Of a stretch of 64,000 nt of DNA, positions 28,101-40,100 are shown one piece after another. The stretch is from assembly GCA_029964075.1 (NCBI GenBank), contig CM057146.1, forward strand, positions 8,575,501-8,639,500. Reading direction: 5' to 3'. The notes beneath the pieces are model-generated. The model was not told the DNA's origin, ran no database searches, and was given only the letters and a program-made list of their open reading frames with translations. The DNA is from Patiria pectinifera. Lineage: Eukaryota > Echinodermata > Asteroidea > Valvatida > Asterinidae. Within the stretch, counting starts at the first letter, position 1; each line of letters starts with the position of its first letter. Both the position numbers and the translations under genes were made by a program.

Positions 28101-31100
28101 TAACAGTCTCTTAGGTCAGGAGAATGAAAGTTAAAACGTGTAAAGCATTGGATTAAGTCAGCGTTCCAGATTTCATTCAAATTTAACTCGCAAATGGCTG
28201 ATTGCCGAGCTCTGCCCATACAACGTTCAACCACTACACTACGCTGAAGACCTGACCTCATAACTCATGAGGACAGGCAACGGACTTGTGCTTCTGATAG
28301 CCTATTGGTCAGATAAGATTTGAAGGATTGCATGGTGAAGGGTAAGCAATCCGATAAAGATTCACAAATCTCTTTTGTGCATTTGTGAGGTTCTGAAAAG
28401 AACTGGTGTTTCGGACAGTATGCTCTGCCCGTCATCTGGAGACACTGACGTGCTTTATCTTAATCTTATTGGTTGCTATGCATCTTGGCTGTGCCTCCTC
28501 CCCCTTTAGTTTTGATTGGCCGACCTTTCCTGCACACTCATGAGTCACGCTTAATGCAGCATCCTATTGGTACGCGTGTAGATATGTAAATTACATGTAG
28601 GTCGGTCTGACAATCAATTCGCTGGTCACTATCGGACTTCAAATGGTCCGTCATGGTCGGCATTTTTTAGTCTGTGTACACCGTCGTCAGGCTCGCTCAT
28701 CAAACCTATCATAAAGAATTCAATCTTCAAGGTCAAACAGTTCTTAATAAGCATGATTACCTACAGTGGTACCGGTACTTCTACATGTAGTCATTCTGTA
28801 GGGCAATACAATGTGTATGTATAATTCAAAAAATACATGTATCGGTTTGCATACATGTACCGTACATTACATGCAAATAAAGTACATGTACCCCCATACC
28901 GGTACTAATGTGCTACTTTGACGTAGGCATTGTGACCTGTAACATTTTGCTGGATGGGTGGATGTACATGTATACCGGTACACGCACAGAACCTCATGAC
29001 AGTCAATTTTTCCAGCAAAGGTCATTTCATTTTTATCTTCAGTCTTGCACATGTACAATGTAGATGTGAGCAGAGAGTTCTGTTTATTAAAAAAAATACT
29101 TAATTATATTTCTTTTAAGAAATTTGTGGGGGAAAAAAACAGAGTTTTTCCAATTAACCAGGGTTCGACTTTAGCGGTAGCCCGCTATAGCCAAATGCTA
29201 ATCAAAACTGCGGCGGGCTTGTCAAACTACACGTACATGTATTCCTTAAGTAGCCCGGCTGGCGAGTAACAAATTATTGGGCTACGGCAAAGATGAAACG
29301 GCGGGAAGAAAGAAATCATTCAATATCAGAAAGCAAACCTGTATCAAGTTGTGGCTAATTTTATTAAATGTTTAGGGTTAAATTATTAGATGTGTTTATT
29401 AAAAACACTGACAAAGATTGCCTCAGGATACACGTTTTACATGTGTGCACATTGTTGTTCATGAGACACTCTATAAAAGAAAAATATGCGGGCTAGTGAA
29501 AATGCCAGCGGGCTAGTTAAAAGTCTGTTTTAGTAGCCCGGCTGGCTAGTGAAAAAATTAGTTAAGGTCGAACCCTGTTTACTTTTATGTTTTTCTAAGG
29601 TTTATATTTCAATTTAGAATGAAACTTCATCGATTTTTTTTTTTGTCTTTTCCAGTCGTGTTAAAAGCGTGACAGCCAATTTCTTTGGCGTGGGTGATAA
29701 CGCGCACGAGGATCAGCGGAGATGGCAGTCACGACGATCACGGCATCTGAGCCGGCGACACGGAGGCATCAAGGCTCACATAGAGGACGACATGATGGAA
29801 CGAGAGGCCATGACCATGGGCAACATGACCCCAATGCCGCATATTATTGACCCTTTGGGTGAGTAACAATGACCTTGTGATAATGTAGAATGACCTGATG
29901 GAACAAGAGGTCATTGTCCATAGGCAACATGACCCCAGTGCCGCATATCATCGACCCTTTGGGTGAGTGACAGTGACCTTGTGATAATGTAGAATGACCT
30001 GATGGAACGAGAGGTCATGACCATGGGCAACATGACCCCAATGCCGCATATTATTGACCCTTTGGGTGAGTGACAATGACCTTGTGATAATGTAGAATGA
30101 CCTGATGGAACGAGAGATCATGACCATGGGTAACATGACTCCCATACCGCATATTATTGACCCTTTGGGTGAGTTACAATGACCTTGTGATAATGTAGAA
30201 TGACCTGATGGAACGAGAGGTCGTGTCCATGGGCAACATGACCCAATGCAACTAATTGTGCTATAAAAAAAAATCAGATTTGATAAGTTTCTTAAATGGA
30301 CCTTAATGAAGTTGGGCATCAACCCCGCCTACTTCTCCAAAATTAATTATGGAATTAATTTTCTTAATTGGACGGAATTGTTTGCGATACATGTTCTCTT
30401 CTTAGTTAATACGCTAGAACCCCCTCAAACATATTTTTATTCCATCAGCGCTCTGTTTCTGTCATTATCTCAAGGGTTTACCCTCCCTTCAACATCTGGC
30501 CGCAATTAGCAACGAATCTTGTCATGATTGAGCACGAATGTTTCACGTGTATGTGCACATGCAAAGAATTCTTCTCAAGTATTTTAGCAGACAGCCTTGT
30601 GATCTCGGGGCTTGGGTTTGTCATGACATATGACACGAGGTGGATAACAACCTTGGATGGTACAGATACCATACATAACCAATTTTTTTTACAAGTGGTA
30701 CAAGGGGGAAAAAACGGTGTTCCAATGGAATGAGGTGTGTGTTTGAACATCACTGTTAGTTGTTGCAGAATTGCAGAATATGTACGCACATGTACGTGTA
30801 CACACTCTCTTGTTCTGTAGTTGTGGGGACATACACTCGTCTGTACAAGGTATGTATGTATTTGTGGGGACCAAAAATGCTGTGGGGACAGCAGCAAGTC
30901 CCCATAACTCGGTCCTAGTGTGCCTAACAATAAAATGGGGCATGTACGCTCATGCCATGTGCTTTAAACAGTTGCGCGCACCCATTCCTGCTTTGTTCCT
31001 CTCATGAATATACATGTAGTAGGCTGCATAGCACCACAGTTCCTACTTGGAATCTGTAACCAGCTGCTATTAGCAGTGCTTCTTATAGCGACGTTCTGCT

Positions 31101-34100
31101 GAACCGAGCCATTTTGCCCTTGAATTTTTTGCAGAAATTGAGGATTTTTCACATTTAGTACTTCAGACAACATTGAACAATTGAAGTGTCTGCCATGTCA
31201 GAATTTGAGCCTAAAAATGTGATATTAGGCTATGCGTGGTGGAGCATATAAAATTAAGAGTTTACTGTGAATTACTGTGATAGGGCACACAATTTAAAGT
31301 GAAATAAGCTAAAAAGGGAAACTCAAACTGATATCTTTGGTTCTTCACAAAATCCGCACTTCGCCTTTTGAGTAAGCAAACTGTCTCATTCAGAATATAA
31401 ATGCACACGACACTTCCTGAATAAAACTCCTCTAAAATTATGTTTTCATTTTTACAGCGAGACCCAAGATGAGAACAACGATGGACGAAACGGACGGGAC
31501 CCGCCAGCCGCTGAACTCGGCCATGAGCAGCATGACGGCCGGCAGCAGCGTGTTCCAGAAGCAGGTATCGCACCGACTGACCAGGCAACGCAGCAAGAGG
31601 CAGTCGGTGGCCAAGATGGGATGGGATGTCTTGAGACAATCCGTAAGGGTAAGATGGAACCAGAAATTACAATTAGACCACGTCACACTTGATTTCAAAG
31701 TTGGATGTTGTGATCGCATGATAACAAATGCCAACAATAGATCTCTCTCATAGGACGCCATCTTCGTAGGAAAATTACAACTGCGTATTCAACGCCATCA
31801 GGAGCGTATGTGCGCAGTGTGCAAAATGTTGTAAACACGTGTGCGTGTTGCTTGAACTTTCTTTGAAATATGGCGCAGCTGATGAGCATCACGAAAATTT
31901 AACGCCCAAAATGCTGATGCACCTGACAATCTGTAGGAAGTGAAGTTGTTTGAGCGAGACCTGTATGATACCGTTCTATGACTTACATGTATGAAATATT
32001 GACAATTTAAAAAGTTTTGATGTATACTTGGGAAACATGCAGAAATAACCTTGAAACAGATACTGGGGTGGCTGTTTTACCTATTGGCAATCAACACGAA
32101 TGATGTCATACATGATAAGAGATGGGTTCCCAATTTTGCTCAGTACACCAGGCTTGGAATTCAGTTTGGTACAGAGGCAAGGCCATTTGTTTTCTTTTAA
32201 ATAGGTACTTAAAGAACGCCAAGGTTAATAACAAGGCAACAGAGGCTATAGCACCCATGGCATTCCTGTAGACCTTCAGAATAGTGTTTTGAGTCTTTTT
32301 CCAAGTACACGTGAAATGAGATATAAACTCTACGATAAACCTCAGAAGCTAGACTGCTGGTCTAAGTATTTGGGCTTTCGAATACATGTATGCGCAATGT
32401 ATCCAGAAAATGTCCAAGAATTTCCATAATAATTCAGACTCAAACTCTCGATACTTGTTCATTTGTTGCTTATACATGTACGGTACATGTACTGTGTCAG
32501 TTGTGAGTTTGAACATGTAGATTCCAGCTCATTGGAAGTACTCAGCACAGCCTTGGTGCTTTGATTTGACTCCTACAACCTCAAAATTTGAGTATACATA
32601 TTGTAGACTCAGAACGGGACTCAAGTTACAAAACTGTCACAGAACTGCATAAACTTGAACGCACTGCAGAGTGAGAAGTCCAGTGCGGTCATACTAACCA
32701 CGCCTTGTTTTGTCCTTGTCAGCAACCCAAGACTGCTCCCAAGCAGAGCGTGAGTCAGGACTGTTTGGTGCAGCAGCGGCCGCCGTTACTTCACAGCCGC
32801 AGCTTTGCACCGGCCAGCTTGATCATCGGTGAATACGAGGACGAAGAGGAAATGGACACCACGCCGTTCTTCTCACCAGGAGTGGTACGTTTCTCTTAAT
32901 TTCTGTACTTTGTGTTAATTAACCCTAACCCTTGTTGATCCTTCAAGTCCTCCAAGAAGTCGGAGGATTGGGGATTATATAGAGCCCAGCCACTGACTTC
33001 TCACTGGGCGCGATGCCCCTGGAAGGATAAGGGCATCCCTTTTTATTTCTTTGGACAACTCCTGTGCCTGTCTGTGCATGTATGTGACCTTTCACTACAA
33101 AACGGGCTTAAAGTCGGAAATTGCCATTTTGCAGTACTGTGGGGCGAAGCCAAAGTTTGAAGGGGGTGGTAATTTTTTTCAGTTGAACCTTGATCTGTAA
33201 GTCCTCTTTTAGCTTTCTCCATTTTTTTTGTTTTGTCAAACATCTTTTAAACGGATTTTCATCCCGTTTGTTGTTTTTTTTTGGACAAATAGAATGCTTG
33301 GGAGAGAGAAGTGGAGGGAGTGAGTCCCTGTTTGCATGGGACGTATATCAGTGAACCCTAATCCCTACATTGCAACTCACGAGTACCTGCCTTTACTCGC
33401 ACCAGGATGAGTACTCGAGTAGATGAAAGACCATGAGTAGAGCAACAAGTAGCATACTCGAGTAATTGAGTTACTCGCCCAGTGGTACTAGATAGAAGTG
33501 AAAAAGATGAAAAATAATTAGCAAAACAATCATTTTCTGCTTTCCTGCATTTTAGCTCACAGACGAGCTTGCCGACGACGTCTTCTTCAGCACCACTTCC
33601 CCAAAACACGTCCGGCAGTCCCCCGCGAGGAAGACAGAACCTGCCGCCGCCGCCGCCGCAGCCGCTGTGCCCTGTGACCTGACCGACGATGACCTCAGGC
33701 TACGAGAGGCGGTCTCCCTGCCGACTGTCATGGAGGCAGAAAAGGATGAGACGGACAGAGCAGCCGCACCCAAAGAACAAGACATGAAGGAAATCAAAGG
33801 TACAGTATGATGACTGTGTCTGCAGCCATTTTTCTTGGCTGTGGCTGGCTGTAAAGCACATGCCCATGGGAAGTGGCCGTGGCTGCTTCCATATATGCAC
33901 ATGTGTAGTTGCAAGCCGTATCCAAGTAATTTAGAAGCAACCTTCGATGTGACTTTCGCATACTATTTTATTGAACGTTAAATACATTTCTGTATGCCTT
34001 GGAATATGAGAGCAGATCCAATTGAATATTTTGTGGCTATGGATTTGATTTTTTGTCATTGACGCCTTATTGTGAACAGCCGTAGCCGGAGACAACAATG

Positions 34101-37100
34101 CCCATGTTGGACGTGGCCGTATTCCTCGTGGAAAGTCTGTACTAGAGTGCAGTAAAATGTAAAACCCTAGACAATGGCAAAGTTTTAGTAAAGTGTAAAT
34201 CTATTCGCTGGATCACATTCATCTACTGTCTGGGTTTTTGTAATTTCCATTTCAAGCAGGAGTGATCTTTACCGTGTACTTAGCTGCTGCAGCACATGTT
34301 AAATTCAAATGTCTGAATCCAACTTCTGCACCTCACAGCCAAAATGTCGGCCAGCCTTCCCTACCTCCCCAGCCCCGAGGAACTCCCCAAAGAACTCCCC
34401 ACGACACCCACCCCGGCAGAGCCACTCCCCGAACCCTCCCCAGAACCCAGCCCGGATGAGCTCAGTCAACCCGCCCCAGAGGACCAGGAGGCCCCCGCTG
34501 TATTGAGAGTCAGACCCCTGCCTTTGTTACCCACTCAACGCGTCCCGTCGGCGGGTGAGCCCCTGGACGGGAGAGTGGCCGCAGCCATGGCACAAATGAT
34601 GTGAGTATTCAGCATAAACTAAAACTTCTAATAGAGAGAATTTTGCATTGCACACTCATAGGTATACATGTAAACACTTTTGAAACCTTTTAAAGCTATA
34701 GTCCATCATTTGCAGCTATCTGAAAAGTGGCTGGCGTAATTATTGTTGAAAAACATACTTGGTTGAAAGATAGTAAGGGGACTAAACTCCCTGTGAAATT
34801 ATTCTTTCTGGCAAGCTGTCATTTTGAAGTAATCAACGAAAGAAGGCCTTTCCAACGGTGCTTCTTAAGACGCACCGTAGGAAAATTTAAATTAGTAGTT
34901 CGTTTTGTCATTTGGCGAAGCGCATTGGCACGACGCACACATGCGCGCGGCTGCTTTAATTCGTCGGATCCCTGCGCAACATCGCGTAGCTGCAATCAGC
35001 TAGGCGAGAACGTGTCTCGGACGCTGAATTCAGGCGCAATTCAAAACATGATTCAGCAACTTTTGATTTGAAATTGAGATCCTAGAATGCTGTTTTTCTC
35101 GGAATATACAGCTGAAGCTGAGCTGAAACTTCATTAGGTTAGTTGTTCAGTACCCTTCTTTAGATTTTGAGCACTTTTGTTGCTTCAAACAAACAAAATG
35201 CACAAATTACAAATGATGGACTATAGCTTTAAACTGTATGAGGAGCATACATGGAACACACAGGTGGAGTGAATTGTAAATAAAGAGGGGCTTCTCCTGT
35301 ATCCTGTTCTCTTCAAGGATCATTTGCTTTTCATGCGTTTTGTTCATTTCCAATAATAGCACCACTCTAAATAAAAAAAACGGAATGTTCAAAACCTATC
35401 CTGTTGAACTTGCAGCTCAGTGGATATTACACTTTGTGAAAAAACTGTGAAAATGCATTTTCATCTTTCTTGATGCAAATAATAAGGTTGACAGCGCGAT
35501 GGACCTAACCATCGTGAGGAAATGTTGATTTATTCCTCTTTTCTTGAAAATGACAGCATACTAGGCAAAAATATTTTACAGGATGTTTGACACTATTCTT
35601 TAGGGACCGTGACCATTCAGCCCTGGTATGAAAAGGGCCCCCCGGTACCTCGTCCGGTCCAAAGCCAGTCCGGTCTTCAGCCCAGTCTCGTCCGGTACAT
35701 GGTCCTGTCTGACCAGAAGTTTTGAAGTCAGTCAGGCGCATCAATTTATTGCCCTTCAGAGAACGTCCAGAGCAGAACAATAGCAGACTAACCGGATAAA
35801 AGATAAAATCCTTCCATAACGCCTTGGTAATTTACGGTCCCATTGTACGCGAAACCGCATGGCAGGGGTTTTGATCTGTGCCGACGAAAGTGTTCTATTG
35901 TTTCGCGCTGAGAGATGAAAACCACAAGCGGGTTTCTTCTGGGATATATTACATGTGTCAATACTTGCAAACAATAGACCCCAGGATAGAGGAGTTCCTG
36001 ATTAGCAACCGGACCAGCTTCTTGGGAGGGTACGAGCTTACCGGGGGGCCCTTTTCATACCGGGGCTGAATGGTCACGGGCCCTTACTTACATGTACAAT
36101 CAAGTAGGATATTTCATAGTATTTTGGAAGTTTCGTTTTTGAAATTTTGCAAATGATCCAATGTGCCTTTAACTCTGATCTCATCTTCCAAAATACTCCA
36201 GTGTTTGACACAAAATGATCATTCTTTGTACCTAAAGTTGCACTGAGCGTCAGGCACCATGTGAACCTTTTGTGGCTTGGCTGTGCCAGGTTTTCAATTC
36301 TGAAAAGTAATAATAATGATAATAATAAAATACATTTATATAGCGCCAAATCCATTTAAATAAAATGCTCCCAGGCGCTTTACAAATATGATACAGAAAC
36401 TAAAAGACTAAACAGTTACTAATTAAGATAAAATAAAGAAAAAATACATGGGAAAAAGTACTTTGAAACCTCCTTGTGGGTTAGGAAAGATCTAAAGCAT
36501 TATGGTTGCCTCAGCGTACCAGAAATGAAAGTGAACTTTGAGCTGTTATCAATTGTTCTCATATTTTGATCGAATGCCAGCTTTTACTTTTGATGGGTTT
36601 TGTTTTGCTTTGCGGTGGAGGGGATGAACCTGAAGCCCTTCCAATGCTTGTGTACTTAGCACTAGTTAGAAGACAACAAATTGGATAAGGCCAACAAAAA
36701 AAAGTCTCCAGTTTCTGGTATGGAGCTTGCCCAAAAAGTGGTGCGGCGACGCGGCTTCTTTTTTTTTTGTTTTTTACCTGATTTTTTTGCTTCAAATGTC
36801 GGCTGATGACTGCAAATGGTGCCCGACTAAACTTAGCGCAAATATATGGGAGTCCAGAGAGGCCACATAAAGCTTATTCTCGACCATAACCCAATCTAAA
36901 AACACGTTGAAATTGTGCAGCAGCAGGATTCCAGTCAAACCAGTGAGTTTGGCGGTTTTGAGACATCATCTTTCGTTAAAAAAAAAACTTTTTCATTTTG
37001 CCGACGCCCATGGCTATGGCGACTCGCGCGCATACCAGAAACCGGAGACTTTTTTGGGGGGGCCTAAGCAGTCTTTTCTAAGTCTGCCTTAGAAAACGGT

Positions 37101-40100
37101 ATACCAGACAGACTTCACCTACCACCGACAACTTCATACCAATCCAAGCAAACAAAAACTGCTACAAGCAATCATTTCTCCCACATTTAGTGGACTGGAA
37201 CTCCCTGCCTAAAGAGATTACATCAATTCAGGATAAAGGAAGTTTCAAATCTGCCATCAACACACACTTCAATATCATCTGTGAGAAAGAACCAACCAAG
37301 TCAAGCAAGCAAACAGCAAAACAACAAATCCATGCGCACAACCAACCCTGCCCGTGTGACTCCTGAGAAGGGGTGTTGGAGCAGTACCTATCAAGACAAG
37401 ACAAGCCTCAAAAAGGTCACATTTCTTTTTTCTCCACACAAACCATGCAGCCCAACAGGAATCGGCTGGCGGAAGAAGAACACGGAGGACAAGTTCCGCA
37501 TGGCACCGATCCTAGCGGAAGACTTGCCCGACGCCATCCTGCCGTCGATTCGGAGAAACAAGATAGCCGAGCAGATCATGCAGGGAGCGTTTGACAACTC
37601 CGACCGGAGGCAGATTGGGAAAGGTCTCGTCGGGAGGGTGCTGAACAGGAGTTACAAATCACGACGGATGGACAGCAACGTCCGGAAACAGATCGAAGAG
37701 ATTGAGGATCATAGGTAACAGAATTTGACACTAGATTTTAACTGTACAAAAAATTCATGAAATAACTTAGATGTTACCCTATCGTTGCTGATTACGTCAT
37801 GCTTACCTTAATAACAGTGCTTACCATTTTTGCCGATTTTTTTCCCTTTTTTTTTTAAGCATGCCTTCTCTGGCGTAAGGGAATTGCAAAATTGAAAATC
37901 AACAGAGCATCCAATTTAGTTGACCTTTTGGGTGCAGCAGTGGTTGTTGTGGCATGTGCTAATGACCCCTGACAGTCCCATATTTTTTTCTCAATTAAAT
38001 TGACTGGTTGTAAAAATGATCTGATACACCGTACCCTCTGGAGATGTGTGTACAATAGGGAACAAAAGATTGTATACGTCTCCACAAAGCAATTTCTATA
38101 GATGAATACGTCTCCACAAGGTTTTCACGAAATAGATACATGGATTTTACACAAAAACTAGGAATTTCCAAGCTATGTCGATCTGTCGCAAATGGAAGAG
38201 TTTTAGAAAAGGGATATTAAGTCCAAATTTCAGCCAAGGAAATTAATTCTGGTTAAAATAAGAACATTTTTAATCTACACTTTCAAACTCGAAAACTTTA
38301 GAACACGAGAACAAAGGAATGTCTCCACAAGGATACAAATTCCAGTATGTGTGAATTCATTAATTTATGTTTTGGATTTTATTTTCACCAGGCCTTTTTT
38401 TACATACTGGGTAACAACAGTCCAAATAGTCATCGTGATCGTTTCCATAGCGTTTTATGGATTTGCACCAATCGGCTTCAGCTATTCACAGAGGACAGAT
38501 CTGGTAAGCGAACACATACCCCTGTGTAAATTAATAATTGCCAAATATTACATCAATAATTGCCAAATATTACATCCTTTCTCAGTTACAGTCTTAATAA
38601 TAGTTCGGCGATTTTTGGATAATAAAGATGTGTCTCTTCAGCTCTGTACATCCTTCATTACAAAACCACTCGCTGGCTGCTTCTCCCTCAACATATTTGC
38701 CAAACAGTTAGAATTACTTCAGATAGTTTTGTAATACCAATCGAAAGTGATTTCTGGCAATTAGTCATGGCACAGATTGACTACCAGTTTTGGTTTCTGT
38801 ATCAGTTTGTCTCCTGAATACTAAAGCATAAGTAGGACAGGACATGAACATAAAATGCTCTCCAGATCATTTCATCATATTCAATTGGGTTTTTTTTTTC
38901 AGTTCTGTAAAAAGGGTCCTTTTTAGCCCACTTTTTCTAACAATACTCTCAACCAAAAAAGAAAGTCCCTCTAACACTCTTTGGTCTAACTCAAAAACTA
39001 CTGGGCACAACTTGCTCAAATAACAACTGATCAGTACAGAAATTCCTTAGCAATCCAGCCATACTCTTTATTTGGCCCAAAACAGTGATAATATGTACAA
39101 AATTATGCAATTTATGACAAATGCTACAGAAAAAAAAGTTGCACTTTTGTATACGTGCAAGGTGAGTGTGTACCACAACTTGCACGTATACAAAAGTGCA
39201 ACTGTTTTCGGTATCATTTGTCATAAATTACATGATTTTTTACACATTATCACCGTTTTGGGCCAAATAAAGAGTATGGCTGGATTGCTAAGGAATTTCT
39301 GTACTGATCAGTCGTGATTTGAGCGAGAGATGCTCATCATGAGTTTTTAGTTAGACAAAACAGTATTGGAAGGGCGACTTTCTTTTTTGGTTGAGTGTAT
39401 TTGTGGGGTATACAGTGTTACATGTGTAGTATCAGTGCAATTGAAGTTAGGAAATTCTTAAATGTGGTGTGTTTTTTTATTTCACCTGTGGTACGGTTTT
39501 TAAGAGTAGGAATTTGTGTTAATTTGTTGTTTTGGTTGTTTATACTGTAGGTTCAGCAGTCAAACCTGGTGATACAGACGGTGGGGTACATGGAACCAGA
39601 CAACTTTTGGATCGGCCCCAGACCAGTAAGTATCGTAGAGATCAGGGCCCAATTTCATGGCGCTGCTAAGCACAAAAATTTGCTTAACACAAAAAAAGTC
39701 TGGCTTATAAAAGCAGGTTACCAGCCAAAAACTCATGCTAAGCAAACAAGAGCTGAATGCTATTCACAAGCAATATACATCACGTGGAGTTTTGGCTGGT
39801 AACCTGCTTTTATAAGCCAGACTATTTTTGTGCTAAGCAATTTGTTGTGCTTAGCAGTGCCATGAAATTGGCCCCAGTTATATAAGCTAAAGCACCGAAT
39901 GGCAGATTCCACTTAGTTTTACCCCTTTCATTATCTTGGCATTACATATTATTTTTTGCGTAGCCTTAGGCTTGAGTCATAAGAAAATGCTGCTACGTAC
40001 TGTACTGCTGGCAGTGTTGGCACAAATCAATCCAAACAAGCACAACATATAATTCCTCAAACAAGCTCGAAATGATCGCAGAAGCTACGGGCCAACGCAT

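Larger units (their letters stand above)
10024..29655 (+). other. iRhom intron 2 (19.6 kb)
   Basis: A very long phase-2 intron. It holds a dispersed repeat (10351-10578), a TTAA element (11940-12497), a promoter-like patch (13026-13185), the CGTCCTTCCGTTACC element (13270-15245), inverted repeats (15249-16035), ACATGT arrays, the 17-bp array (20040-20684), and TIR elements (22134-22518, 26920-27941, 29159-29577). Stretches at 16,700-19,900, 22,500-25,000 and 28,000-29,100 show only short repeats and unconvincing ORFs. Confidence 0.5.

Noticed and set aside
29948-30322. 124-residue minus-strand frame
   Set aside because: Antisense of the exon-3 tandem array, so it only reflects the repeat.
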